A stretch of DNA of 8,464 bases from Syntrophomonas sp. UBA1376 (GTDB lineage: Bacteria; Bacillota; Syntrophomonadia; Syntrophomonadales; Syntrophomonadaceae). Below are positions 1 to 6,869 of the stretch, piece by piece. The stretch lies in contig DBRE01000027.1 in assembly GCA_002305535.1 (NCBI GenBank), positions 17,536-25,999 of the forward strand, written 5' to 3'. Under the pieces are notes generated by a model. It was not told where the DNA came from and ran no database searches. It saw nothing but the letters and a program-made list of their open reading frames with translations. Position 1 is the stretch's first letter; each line of letters opens with the position of its first letter. A program made the translations under genes and the position numbers.

Positions 1-4
1 AAGA

Positions 5-33
5 TTGTAGTTTAATACAGCAGACTGTATAAT
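5..33 (+). promoter_or_regulatory. Sigma-A-type promoter of the amino acid ABC transporter operon
   Basis: A -35 box TTGTAG (5-10) and a perfect -10 box TATAAT (28-33) are separated by 17 bp, the ideal spacing for the housekeeping sigma factor. Transcription should start near position 40, leaving a leader of about 50 bases before the binding-protein gene. No other good promoter is visible in front of this operon. Transcription has not been measured, so this is prediction from consensus match. Confidence 0.75.
15..30. promoter_or_regulatory. Palindrome inside the promoter spacer, possible operator
   Basis: ATACAG (15-20) and CTGTAT (25-30) form a perfect 6-bp inverted repeat around a 4-base centre. 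It sits between the -35 and -10 boxes and overlaps the first bases of the -10 box. A dimeric repressor bound here would block RNA polymerase. The regulator is unknown and a palindrome this short can occur by chance. Confidence 0.3.
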
Positions 34-88
34 TATTTCAGATTGGAACTTTTCTACGATCAAGACTTAAAAAGGAGAGTGCGGGTTG

Positions 89-880
89 ATGAGAAATTTT
101 GTGAAGCTTATGTTGGCCAGCCTGTTGGTCTTTGTTCTGGCTTTCGCCCTGATAGGTTGCGGCGGACAAACTGACAACAGTGAACAGCCAGATGTTGCGA
201 CAGATGTCAAGAAACTATTGGTTGGTACCAATGCCACCTTCCCACCTTTTGAAATGCAGGAAGACTCTGAACTTACTGGTTTTGATATGGATCTGATCCG
301 AGCTATCGGTGAAGTCCAGGGCTATGAAGTAGAGATTCAACACATGGATTTTAAGGCTTTGGTTCCATCAGTGCAAAACGGTAAGATCGATGCTGCTATT
401 GCCGGTATGTCAATCACACCGGAACGTTTGGAATCAGTTGATTTTACTGAAGCCTATTTTGATGCTGGGTTGATCGTTGCCGTTCATAAGGATAATCAGG
501 ACATACAGGGTACCGACGACCTTAAGGGTAAAAAGCTGGCTGCTCAAAATGGAACCATTGGTGCAGCTTATTGCGACGAAGTGAAAAAGGCAGATGCCGC
601 CACCGAAACCCGCATCTTTGACGATATCGGATTAGCCTTTATGGAACTTGAAAAAGGCGGCGTTGATGCGGTTGTTAACGATCATCCGGTAACGGCCTAT
701 TATTTGAAGACGGCTACCGATACCAGTATTAAAATGGTGGGCGATATTTTTTCCGCTGAAGACCAATACGGTATTGCGGTGAAAAAAGGTAACACTGAGC
801 TGCTCAACGCCTTAAATGAAGGTCTCATCAAGATCAAGGAAAATGGTACTTATGATGAAATCTATTCCAAGTGGTTCTAA
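89..880 (+). CDS. Amino acid ABC transporter substrate-binding lipoprotein (SBP_bac_3 / GlnH-like)
   Basis: This is the extracellular receptor of a polar amino acid importer; it captures the ligand and delivers it to the permease encoded next. The N-terminus is a lipoprotein signal: basic start, hydrophobic core at residues 7-22 and lipobox LIGC, so Cys24 should be lipidated and anchor the protein to the membrane. The mature part has the family-3 binding protein pattern: a TFPPFE segment near residues 50-55, the signature GMSITPERL around 106-114 with Arg113 in the position that binds the ligand carboxylate in GlnH-type proteins, and an Asn-Asp pair at 197-198 where the ligand amino group is usually bound. 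I use ATG at 89, 11 bases after AGGAG (73-77); an in-frame TTG at 86 is directly adjacent and cannot be excluded. Length (263 aa) is normal. The substrate (Gln, Arg, His, Cys or other) cannot be assigned from sequence alone. Confidence 0.93.
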   Translation: MRNFVKLMLASLLVFVLAFALIGCGGQTDNSEQPDVATDVKKLLVGTNATFPPFEMQEDSELTGFDMDLIRAIGEVQGYEVEIQHMDFKALVPSVQNGKIDAAIAGMSITPERLESVDFTEAYFDAGLIVAVHKDNQDIQGTDDLKGKKLAAQNGTIGAAYCDEVKKADAATETRIFDDIGLAFMELEKGGVDAVVNDHPVTAYYLKTATDTSIKMVGDIFSAEDQYGIAVKKGNTELLNALNEGLIKIKENGTYDEIYSKWF

Positions 881-905
881 GCTAAGTAAACTACTTTAAT
901 TGGGT

Positions 906-933
906 TGAAAGCGCGAGCACCCTCGCGCTTTCA
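906..933 (+). other. Strong intercistronic hairpin without T-run
   Basis: A perfect 12-bp stem (906-917 with 922-933, core GAAAGCGCGAG) closes a CACC loop between the binding-protein and permease genes. No run of T follows, so it is a poor intrinsic terminator. Hairpins in this place in importer operons are known to protect the upstream binding-protein mRNA from 3' exonucleases or to cause partial termination, giving more binding protein than permease. That role is inferred here. Confidence 0.7.
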
Positions 934-959
934 CTATGTCCAGGTAGGAGGAACACCTT

Positions 960-1664
960 ATGCCATTATCAGAGTTCACGTTTGGATTAGGAATACTAGA
1001 TGCCATTGCCACATCCCCTGGTTATAGGGTGGTAACCAATAACTTTGTTTATTTCTTAGGCGGAGCCTGGTATACCATTTTTATTACTGCCCTGTCCATA
1101 GCAATGGGTATGGTTTTGGGCTTGTTTGCAGGTCTGGCCAAGCTTTCCAAAAACAAAATCATTTATGGACTGTCTACTGCTTATATTGATTTCTTTCGGG
1201 GGACTCCACTTTTTGTGCAGATATTCCTGCTCTATTTTGGGGTATTGCCTCTGATTTATGATAATGACCCTCTATCATCAGCCATAATAGCTCTGGGATT
1301 GAACAGCGGTGCTTACATTGCTGAGATTTTAAGAGCTGGTATTCAGGCTATTGATAAGGGACAGATGGAGGCGGCTCGCTCCTTGGGAATGAACGAGCGC
1401 CAAGCCATGATCTATGTGATATTGCCCCAGGCTTTCAAGGTGGTTATACCTCCGTTAATCAACGAATTCATTGCTTTGCTGAAGGACAGTTCTCTGGTGT
1501 CAGCCATTACCGTTGCAGAATTGATGCATCGCGGTGACTTGGTATTTGCCAATACTTATCAGGCCACCTGGGTGTTTGGTACTATAGCCATGATGTATCT
1601 GGTAATAACCAAAACCATAGCCCTCTTGGGTGATTATACAGAAAGGAGGCTGGCGACCGAATGA
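960..1664 (+). CDS. Amino acid ABC transporter permease (HisM/GlnP family)
   Basis: This is the membrane-spanning subunit of the amino acid importer; it would act as a homodimer because only one permease gene is present. Hydrophobic segments occur near residues 35-60, 83-100, 105-125, 165-185 and 203-224. The family signature YIDFFRGTPLFVQ is at about 75-87. The cytoplasmic EAA loop that docks on the ATPase begins EAARSLGM at 137-144, and LPQAF follows at about 155-159. ATG 960 is preceded by AGGAGG (946-951) at 8 bases. The stop overlaps the ATPase start (ATGA at 1661-1664), which implies translational coupling. The 234-residue length is typical. Substrate is not determined by this subunit's sequence. 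Confidence 0.93.
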   Translation: MPLSEFTFGLGILDAIATSPGYRVVTNNFVYFLGGAWYTIFITALSIAMGMVLGLFAGLAKLSKNKIIYGLSTAYIDFFRGTPLFVQIFLLYFGVLPLIYDNDPLSSAIIALGLNSGAYIAEILRAGIQAIDKGQMEAARSLGMNERQAMIYVILPQAFKVVIPPLINEFIALLKDSSLVSAITVAELMHRGDLVFANTYQATWVFGTIAMMYLVITKTIALLGDYTERRLATE

Positions 1665-2383
1665 TAAAAGTAGTGGATGTTCACAAATCCTTTGGAAAAC
1701 TACATGTCTTGAAAGGCATCAACTTTAATGTATCCCCCCGGGAAGTGGTCTGTGTTATCGGTCCCAGCGGCTCCGGGAAAAGCACCCTCTTGCGCTGCAT
1801 CAACCAATTGGAACAGGTCAATGAGGGACGTATTTACATTGATGGGGAAGAACTGACTCATCCCAAAACTGACATTAATGCTATTCGCCAGCAAGTCGGC
1901 ATGGTTTTTCAGCTCTTTAACCTATTCCCCCACAAAACCACCTTACAGAACATTACCATGGCACCGATAAAGATCAAAGGGGTGGACAAGGAACAGGCCT
2001 ATGAGCAGGCTAGGGAACTATTGAGAAAAGTGGGCTTAATGGACAAAGCCGATGTTTACCCAGGTAACCTGTCGGGAGGCCAAAAACAGCGGGTAGCAAT
2101 TGCCAGAGCTCTAGCCATGCAGCCCAAAGTTATGCTGTTTGATGAACCTACCTCAGCTTTGGATCCGGAAATGGTGGGTGAAGTTCTGGCAGTAATGAAG
2201 GATCTGGCTACCGAGGGCATGACTATGGTGGTAGTAACTCACGAGATGGGCTTTGCCCGCGAAGTGGGAGACCGGGTTGTGTTTATGGACGAAGGGCTCA
2301 TCGTAGAAGAAGGGTTGCCTGCGCAGATTTTTGACAACCCGAAAAACGTACGTACCCAGTTGTTTTTGAGTAAGGTTTTATAA
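1661..2383 (+). CDS. Amino acid ABC transporter ATP-binding protein (GlnQ-like)
   Basis: This is the cytoplasmic ATPase that powers the importer. All nucleotide-binding motifs are intact: Walker A GPSGSGKST (34-42), Q-loop Gln84, ABC signature LSGGQ (137-141), Walker B VMLFDEP (157-163) with catalytic Glu162, D-loop SALD (165-168) and switch His194. The sequence between Walker A and signature (QLFNLFPHKT, near 84-93) and the ending with FDNPKN are typical of the polar amino acid transporter subfamily (PAAT). AAGGAGG at 1643-1649 lies inside the end of the permease gene, 11 bases before ATG 1661. Length 240 aa is usual. The name glnQ is often applied, but it would imply a substrate that the sequence does not prove. 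Confidence 0.95.
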   Translation: MIKVVDVHKSFGKLHVLKGINFNVSPREVVCVIGPSGSGKSTLLRCINQLEQVNEGRIYIDGEELTHPKTDINAIRQQVGMVFQLFNLFPHKTTLQNITMAPIKIKGVDKEQAYEQARELLRKVGLMDKADVYPGNLSGGQKQRVAIARALAMQPKVMLFDEPTSALDPEMVGEVLAVMKDLATEGMTMVVVTHEMGFAREVGDRVVFMDEGLIVEEGLPAQIFDNPKNVRTQLFLSKVL

Positions 2384-2394
2384 TCGAACTAAAC

Positions 2395-2421
2395 CAGGGG
2401 ATTGGTCATACCAATCCCCTG
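2395..2421 (+). terminator. Hairpin closing the ABC transporter operon, probable terminator
   Basis: A perfect 11-bp stem, CAGGGGATTGG (2395-2405) with its complement (2411-2421), has a 5-base loop and starts 12 bases after the ATPase stop codon. The sequence that follows (ACTGTGTTTG) is only moderately T-rich, so termination may be partial and some transcripts may continue into nth, for which no separate promoter is evident. Confidence 0.55.
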
Positions 2422-2454
2422 ACTGTGTTTGCAGACATAATTTAGGAGGAGCAT

Positions 2455-3084
2455 ATGTTCAGGCAGGCAGAAACGGTATTAAATATACTAGATAAGGAAT
2501 ACCCTGATGCGGGGACTCAACTCCACTATAATGATCTTTTTCAACTGTTAGTAGCAGTAGTATTATCGGCTCAATGTACTGACAAGCAGGTCAATCGCGT
2601 GACTCCAGCTTTATTCGCCCGCTATCCGGATGCCTCCAGTATGGCGCAAGCTGAGCTAAATGACCTGGAGGATTTGATCAAAGGGGTAGGTCTTTATCAT
2701 AGCAAAGCCCGCCACCTCAAACAGACAGCGCAAATACTGGTCAGCCAATATGAAGGACAGGTTCCCAACACTTTTGAACAACTGCTGGAGCTACCTGGAG
2801 TAGGGCGAAAAACCGCTAATGTGATAATAGCGGTGGGCTTCGATGGGCCTGGATTGGGTGTAGATACCCATGTACATCGGGTAGCCAATCGTTTAGGACT
2901 GGTTAACACCAAGGACAGAAACCGAACCGAAAAGGAGTTAAAGGCGATAATAGATCCCGAGCGCTGGAATCGAGCCCATCATTTATTAATCTGGCATGGT
3001 CGTCAGGTATGCAAAGCTCGCCGCCCCAACTGTGCAGCCTGCGTACTGCAGGAATTATGTCAATATTACCAGCAGATGAACTAG
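2455..3084 (+). CDS. nth: Endonuclease III, DNA glycosylase/AP lyase
   Basis: This base-excision repair enzyme removes oxidised pyrimidines from DNA and cleaves the strand at abasic sites. The helix-hairpin-helix is at residues 113-122 (LPGVGRKTAN) and contains the catalytic Lys119; the catalytic Asp137 lies in VDTHVHR. The C-terminus carries the [4Fe-4S] cluster ligands Cys186, Cys193, Cys196 and Cys202, with the classic 6-2-5 spacing. Length 209 aa closely matches the E. coli enzyme (211 aa). ATG 2455 follows AGGAGG (2444-2449) at 5 bases. The gene lies 71 bases after the transporter operon and has no functional link to it. An inverted-repeat element begins directly after the stop codon without disturbing the protein end. 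Confidence 0.97.
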   Translation: MFRQAETVLNILDKEYPDAGTQLHYNDLFQLLVAVVLSAQCTDKQVNRVTPALFARYPDASSMAQAELNDLEDLIKGVGLYHSKARHLKQTAQILVSQYEGQVPNTFEQLLELPGVGRKTANVIIAVGFDGPGLGVDTHVHRVANRLGLVNTKDRNRTEKELKAIIDPERWNRAHHLLIWHGRQVCKARRPNCAACVLQELCQYYQQMN

Positions 3085-3156
3085 CGCAAATGGAAGGACC
3101 GTCCAAGACCACTGAAAAAGTCTATCTGGGTAAACGGGTATGTATAAATACACCCG
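3085..3156 (+). repeat. Left terminal inverted repeat of the nth-downstream element
   Basis: This arm pairs with 3321-3393. Its inner end, 3135-3156, is itself a palindrome: CGGGT (3135-3139) can pair with ACCCG (3152-3156), and flanking CTGGG (3126-3130) can pair with CCCAG (3159-3163). A hairpin-prone end of this kind resembles REP-type sequences, but no family identity is claimed. Confidence 0.6.
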
Positions 3157-3226
3157 CTCCCAGTCTACGCCTGGGCAACATCAACTGCTTGTCGATTTGC
3201 TCCAGGGGTACAGCGCCAATTCGCAT

Positions 3227-3259
3227 CCGTGCTCAGAGCGCTCTCACGGCAACATGCCG
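3227..3259 (+). other. Nested hairpins in the core of the inverted-repeat element
   Basis: CCGTG (3227-3231) can pair with CACGG (3245-3249), enclosing the self-complementary AGAGCGCTCT. Alternatively CGGCA (3247-3251) pairs with TGCCG (3255-3259) around an ACA loop. The two hairpins overlap and exclude each other. They suggest a structured RNA or hairpin DNA, not a coding region. Confidence 0.4.
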
Positions 3260-3320
3260 CTCGCCCCCTTCCGCCAATCGCCTTCGCAGGATGTTTGCAA
3301 CCATGCTTCACCAACGGTCA

Positions 3321-3393
3321 CGGGTATATTTACACATACCCTAGCGTTAGCTTCATGACTTTATAGTGGTCTCAAACCGTCCCCGAATTTGCG
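3321..3393 (-). repeat. Right terminal inverted repeat of the nth-downstream element
   Basis: This is the inverted partner of 3085-3156. Its inner end (3321-3342) holds a perfect 6-bp palindrome, GGGTAT (3322-3327) with ATACCC (3336-3341). Read on the minus strand, its outer part runs GGGGACGGTTTGAGACCACT; the outermost 28-base section matches the left arm at about 20 positions with no gap. Confidence 0.6.
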
Positions 3394-3420
3394 GTGACTT
3401 CTAAAAACACGAGGCTGTAG

Positions 3421-3449
3421 TTGTACGGTGCCAGGCAATATGCTACAAT
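3421..3449 (+). promoter_or_regulatory. Extended -10 promoter of the ileS T-box operon
   Basis: TTGTAC (3421-3426) and TACAAT (3444-3449) are 17 bp apart, and TGC (3441-3443) directly before the -10 box makes an extended -10 element. Transcription should begin near 3455-3457, shortly upstream of the T-box stem I, exactly where a T-box promoter is expected. Confidence 0.8.
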
Positions 3450-3479
3450 TAATAACGATTTTTATGCAAAATTTTACTT

Positions 3480-3717
3480 GTGGTGATGACCAGGACAGTA
3501 GGCCTAAGTAACACTGTTGCAGAGAGTTCGGGTTGGTGGAAACCGAACACAGGAGCCAGGCTGAAGATCACCTGCGAACCTTTCTGCTTGAAAAGAGAAT
3601 TGCTTCTTAGTAGAGCAGAACGTTGCTCGCGTTAAGAGTTTGAGCGGCATACTAATGCTATGAGGGTGGTACCGCGGAAGTTACTCCTTTCGTCCCTGGT
3701 TGGATGAAAGGTTTTTT
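3480..3717 (+). promoter_or_regulatory. T-box leader (tRNA-Ile riboswitch) upstream of ileS
   Basis: The leader senses uncharged tRNA-Ile and permits transcription of ileS when charging is low. Stem I is complete: basal GGT/ACC (3482-3484 with 3578-3580), a kink-turn (GATGAC opposite CGA), helix CAGG/CCTG (3491-3494 with 3571-3574), the specifier loop with AGTA (3497-3500) opposite GAA (3563-3565), then helix GGCCT/AGGCT (3501-3505 with 3558-3562). The specifier ATC (3567-3569) is followed by A, the usual purine. A conserved GGTGGAA lies in the distal part (3535-3541). Stem II has arms TTCTGCT (3582-3588) and AGCAGAA (3614-3620). The T-box sequence AGGGTGGTACCGCG is at 3663-3676; its TGGT bulge fits tRNA ending ACCA, consistent with the A73 discriminator of tRNA-Ile. 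AGGG can pair with CCCT (3694-3697) as antiterminator, which excludes the terminator. Confidence 0.96.
3686..3717 (+). terminator. T-box intrinsic terminator
   Basis: A 10-bp stem with one G-T pair, CCTTTCGTCC (3686-3695) with GGATGAAAGG (3702-3711), is followed by six T (3712-3717). Its left arm overlaps the bases needed for the antiterminator, so the two structures compete. It lies about 50 bases ahead of the ileS start. Confidence 0.93.
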
Positions 3718-3752
3718 ACATTTTGCACAGAGTTTTAAAGACTGAAAAGATT

Positions 3753-3759
3753 AAGGTGG
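3753..3759 (+). promoter_or_regulatory. ileS: Shine-Dalgarno site that fixes the ileS start
   Basis: AAGGTGG lies 10 bases before ATG 3770 but only 1 base before an in-frame TTG at 3761. The spacing therefore favours ATG 3770 as the true start. It sits beyond the T-run of the leader terminator, so it is present only in read-through transcripts. Confidence 0.75.
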
Positions 3760-3769
3760 TTTGATTAAG

Positions 3770-6553
3770 ATGGCTAAAGGTAAATATGATGGGACTTTGA
3801 ATCTGCCCCAGACTGATTTCCCCATGCGGGCTAACCTTCCCAACCGGGAACCGGAGATTCTGGAATTCTGGAACGAATTTGATGTTTACCGTAAGGTTCA
3901 GACTGCTAATGCCGGCAAGCCTCAATTTATTCTGCATGATGGCCCTCCTTATGCCAACGGCAATATTCATCTGGGTCATACCTTAAATAAGGTTTTGAAA
4001 GACATGATCGTTAAGTTTTGGTCCATGTATGGTTATGACAGCCCTTATGTACCGGGATGGGATACTCATGGTCTCCCCATCGAGCAGCAGGCTATCAAGA
4101 ACATGGGTATCGATCGTCACCGTACAGATGTAGTTGAGTTTCGGCGTCACTGCAGGGATTATGCCTTGAAATATGTGGATCTGCAAAGAGAACAATTTAA
4201 GAGGTTGGGGGTTCGTGGTGACTGGGATAATCCCTATCTGACTTTGAAACCCGAATTTGAAGCTATCCAGATTAAAGTGTTCGGAGAAATGGCCAAAAAA
4301 GGCTATATCTACAAGGGACTGAAACCGGTCTATTGGTGTGGGGATTGTGAAACTGCCCTGGCCGAAGCTGAAATAGAATACGATGAAAAAACATCTCCTT
4401 CTATCTATGTTAAGTTCCCGGTCAAGGATGGTAAGGGAGTAATACCCCAGGACAGTTTTGTCGTCATCTGGACAACTACGCCCTGGACGCTGCCAGCTAA
4501 TATGGGAATTGCCGTTCATCCTGAATTTACCTATGTGGTTGTGGCCGTTGATGATGAAAAATATGTGATCGCCAAAGATCTGCTGCCGGTGGTAGCCGAA
4601 AAACTAGCCTGGTCTCATTACAAAGTTGTCAAGGAGTTCAAGGGTCAAGAATTAGACCAAGCCTTATGCCGTCACCCCTTTATGGAGCGCGACTCATTGG
4701 TTCTTCTGGGTAAACATGTGACTTTAGAGGCTGGTACCGGGTGTGTGCATACCGCCCCTGGACATGGAGAAGACGACTTCTATGTAGGGCGGGAATATGG
4801 ATTGCAAGTATTGTCTCCGGTTGATGACCGGGGGCGCTTTACTGAAGAAGCCCAGCCTTTTACGGGGCTTTATGTACATGATGCCAACCAGCAGGTAATA
4901 GAAAAACTGCAGGAAAATAACGCTTTGCTCAATGCTACGCATCTTCAGCATCAGTATCCTTTCTGCTGGCGCTGTAAGCACCCTATTATATACCGGGCTA
5001 CTGAGCAGTGGTTTGCTTCCATAGATGGCTTCCGCCAGGAGACCCTCCAGGCCATTGATAAGGTGAAATGGATTCCTTCCTGGGGAAGGGATAGGATATA
5101 CAATATGGTTCATGATCGAGGTGACTGGTGCATTTCCCGCCAGCGAACCTGGGGAGTTCCTATTCCCATTTTTTACTGCCAGTCCTGTAAAGAACCTATC
5201 ATAAATGATTCTACTATCAACCGTATTAGTGAACTGTTTGCTGAACATGGCTCAGATATCTGGTTTATGAAAGAGGCCCAGGATCTTATGCCCGCCGGCT
5301 ATACCTGTGAGCACTGCGGGGCTGACCAATTCAATAAGGAAACCGACATAATGGACGTGTGGTTCGATTCGGGTTCCAGCCACATGGCTGTTCTGGAAAC
5401 TTATCCGGAGCTGAGATGGCCGGCTGACATGTATTTAGAAGGCAGTGATCAGCATCGCGGCTGGTTTAATTCCTCGTTGTCTACAGCAGTTGCTGTGAGA
5501 GGGACGGCTCCCTATCGCCAGGTACTGACTCATGGGTTTGTGGTCGATGAAAAGGGACGTAAAATGTCCAAGTCCTTGGGTAATGTAGTCGATCCCTTGA
5601 AAATGATCAAAGAACTGGGCGCGGATATTCTGCGTTTATGGATCGCCTCGGCCGATTACCGAACCGATGTATCTGTGTCTGAGAACATTATTCGCCAGAG
5701 TGCGGAAGCCTATCGAAAGATTCGCAATACCTGCCGCTTTATTCTGGGCAACCTGTATGATTTTGACTATGAAAAGCATCAGGTTCCTTATGAGAGTCTC
5801 AGCGAATTGGATCGCTGGGCACTGATGAAGTCGGAGAAACTGCTGCGGCGTGTTACTCAGGCCTACCGGGAATACGAATTCCATACTGTTTTCCACTCCA
5901 TTCACAACTTCTGTACCGTGGATATCAGTAATATCTATTTCGATGTGCAAAAAGACAACCTGTACTGCAGTCACCCTGATGAACAGCAAAGAAGGGCAGC
6001 TCAGACGGTTATGTACAAAGTGATCAATGATCTGGTAGTTATGCTGACCCCCATTCTGGCATTTACCACCGAAGAAATTTGGAGTTTCTTACGGCGCGAA
6101 GGTCAACCAGAGAGTGTTCAGCTACTGTCCTGGCCGGTGGAAAACGATGTTTATCTAGACGAAGCTTTAGAACGGCGTATGGATCAGGTACTACAGGTTA
6201 GAGAAGTGGTCACCAAGGCACTGGAAGAAGCTCGCTCCCGCAAAGTGATCGGCCATTCCCTGGCAGCCATGGTAACTGTCTATGCTGATGATGAGTGGTA
6301 TAAACTGCTACAGCAAACGCCTGGATTAGAAAGAATGTTTATTGTCTCTCATCTGCAATTAGCCAAGAGCGACCAGCCGATAAGCAACGGAGTAAGCCTG
6401 GAAAATGTTGAAGGTATATGGGTAACAGTTGAACCTGCTCAGGGTGGCAAATGTGAACGATGCTGGATAATCGATACCAGTGTCAGTACCGAAGAAGGAC
6501 AGCCAGCCTTATGCAGTCGGTGCAGTACGGTTGTAAAATCTCTGGACAGCTAG
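3770..6553 (+). CDS. ileS: Isoleucyl-tRNA synthetase
   Basis: This class I synthetase attaches isoleucine to tRNA-Ile in the cytoplasm and edits mischarged valine. The 927-residue protein is complete and close to the bacterial norm (about 920). The ATP-binding motifs are HLGH (67-70) in PPYANGNIHLGH, and KMSKS (598-602). The CP1 editing domain shows WTTTPWTLPAN (234-244) and GTGCVHTAPGHGEDDF (322-337). An insertion carries paired cysteines (Cys470/473 and Cys513/516). The C-terminal zinc finger has CERC (895-898) and CSRC (915-918), a feature of the ordinary bacterial type, not the mupirocin-resistant eukaryote-like type. Start ATG 3770 is chosen from the Shine-Dalgarno spacing. The gene is controlled by the tRNA-Ile T-box directly upstream, and its stop TAG is embedded in the ribosome site of the next gene. 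Confidence 0.98.
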   Translation: MAKGKYDGTLNLPQTDFPMRANLPNREPEILEFWNEFDVYRKVQTANAGKPQFILHDGPPYANGNIHLGHTLNKVLKDMIVKFWSMYGYDSPYVPGWDTHGLPIEQQAIKNMGIDRHRTDVVEFRRHCRDYALKYVDLQREQFKRLGVRGDWDNPYLTLKPEFEAIQIKVFGEMAKKGYIYKGLKPVYWCGDCETALAEAEIEYDEKTSPSIYVKFPVKDGKGVIPQDSFVVIWTTTPWTLPANMGIAVHPEFTYVVVAVDDEKYVIAKDLLPVVAEKLAWSHYKVVKEFKGQELDQALCRHPFMERDSLVLLGKHVTLEAGTGCVHTAPGHGEDDFYVGREYGLQVLSPVDDRGRFTEEAQPFTGLYVHDANQQVIEKLQENNALLNATHLQHQYPFCWRCKHPIIYRATEQWFASIDGFRQETLQAIDKVKWIPSWGRDRIYNMVHDRGDWCISRQRTWGVPIPIFYCQSCKEPIINDSTINRISELFAEHGSDIWFMKEAQDLMPAGYTCEHCGADQFNKETDIMDVWFDSGSSHMAVLETYPELRWPADMYLEGSDQHRGWFNSSLSTAVAVRGTAPYRQVLTHGFVVDEKGRKMSKSLGNVVDPLKMIKELGADILRLWIASADYRTDVSVSENIIRQSAEAYRKIRNTCRFILGNLYDFDYEKHQVPYESLSELDRWALMKSEKLLRRVTQAYREYEFHTVFHSIHNFCTVDISNIYFDVQKDNLYCSHPDEQQRRAAQTVMYKVINDLVVMLTPILAFTTEEIWSFLRREGQPESVQLLSWPVENDVYLDEALERRMDQVLQVREVVTKALEEARSRKVIGHSLAAMVTVYADDEWYKLLQQTPGLERMFIVSHLQLAKSDQPISNGVSLENVEGIWVTVEPAQGGKCERCWIIDTSVSTEEGQPALCSRCSTVVKSLDS

Positions 6554-6564
6554 GAGGCGGAAAT

Positions 6565-6846
6565 TTGGAAGAGGGCAAAAGACTTATAATCTCGGTGCTC
6601 GGGCACGATAGGGTTGGTATCATCGCTGCTATTGCCGGGATCTTGGCTGAGGCCAATGTTAATATTTTGGACATCAGCCAGACCATATTGCAGGGGTTTT
6701 TTACTATGATCATGGTAGTTGACATGGGCAGCAGTAAAACAGAACTCAGCTCTCTCAGGGATCTGCTGACCGCCAAGGGTCAAGAGTTAGGCTTACAAGT
6801 AACTGTGCAGCATGAGGACATTTTTAACTTCATGCATCGCATATAG
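6565..6846 (+). CDS. ACT-domain protein, UPF0237 family
   Basis: This 93-residue protein is a single ACT domain, a small fold that usually binds amino acids to regulate a partner. The opening KRLIISVLGHDRVGIIA (5-21) has the typical ACT glycine turn, and the next stretch NVNILDISQT (31-40) followed by FFTMIMVVD is the UPF0237 signature. Its function is not established. The start is TTG 6565, 7 bases after AGGAGG (6552-6557). That ribosome site overlaps the ileS stop TAG (6551-6553), so translation should be coupled to ileS. A longer frame opens at ATG 6460 inside ileS, but it lacks a ribosome site and family similarity in the added part. The stop is only 23 bases from the UPF0210 gene; the two families are common neighbours, so ACT may act as ligand sensor for the partner (inference). 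Confidence 0.92.
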   Translation: MEEGKRLIISVLGHDRVGIIAAIAGILAEANVNILDISQTILQGFFTMIMVVDMGSSKTELSSLRDLLTAKGQELGLQVTVQHEDIFNFMHRI

Positions 6847-6869
6847 CTGAACGGTGGAGGGTCGAACAC

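Larger units (their letters stand above)
3085..3393. mobile_element. MITE-like / REPIN-like inverted-repeat element, non-coding
   Basis: The 309-bp stretch after nth has ends that are imperfect inverted copies of each other for about 70 bases. Matching blocks from outside inwards are CGCAAAT (3085-3091) with ATTTGCG (3387-3393), AGACCACT (3106-3113) with AGTGGTCT (3365-3372), AAGTC (3118-3122) with GACTT (3357-3361), and a 22-base end motif (3135-3156 against 3321-3342) matching at 19 of 22 positions. The order and spacing are kept to within one base. The core between is GC-rich, C-biased on this strand and rich in small hairpins. No convincing protein is encoded. No target-site duplication is obvious, so the exact ends and mobility are inferred. 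It may also act as a transcript end for nth. Confidence 0.55.

Noticed and set aside
2402..2441. Possible promoter for nth using CATAAT at 2436-2441
   Set aside because: No -35 box occurs at suitable spacing and the predicted start would fall in the ribosome site.
3009..3344. Open frame of 111 codons overlapping the end of nth and running into the inverted-repeat element
   Set aside because: It overlaps nth in another frame, has no ribosome site, and is rich in Arg, Ser and Pro as expected from translating GC-rich non-coding DNA.
3140..3358. Open frame of 72 codons inside the inverted-repeat element
   Set aside because: Its start codon lies within the palindromic repeat end, no Shine-Dalgarno precedes it, and the product shows no fold or motif. 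It may be annotated elsewhere as hypothetical but is most likely spurious.
3563..3570. GAT (Asp) as the T-box specifier instead of ATC (Ile)
   Set aside because: The codon ATC is followed by the usual A, the TGGT bulge fits an A73 tRNA such as tRNA-Ile, and the gene downstream is ileS; tRNA-Asp usually carries G73.
3761..3769. TTG at 3761 as the ileS start
   Set aside because: It is one base from the ribosome site. ATG 3770 has proper spacing and gives the usual bacterial IleRS N-terminus.
3983..5248. Long minus-strand frames opposite ileS (178 and 174 codons)
   Set aside because: They mirror the strongly conserved IleRS frame, lack ribosome sites and resemble no protein family. The same applies to the minus-strand frames opposite the UPF0210 gene.
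6460..6564. ATG at 6460 as start of the ACT-domain protein
   Set aside because: It would place 35 extra residues inside the IleRS zinc-finger coding region with no ribosome site. TTG 6565 has AGGAGG at 7 bases and gives the standard family length.
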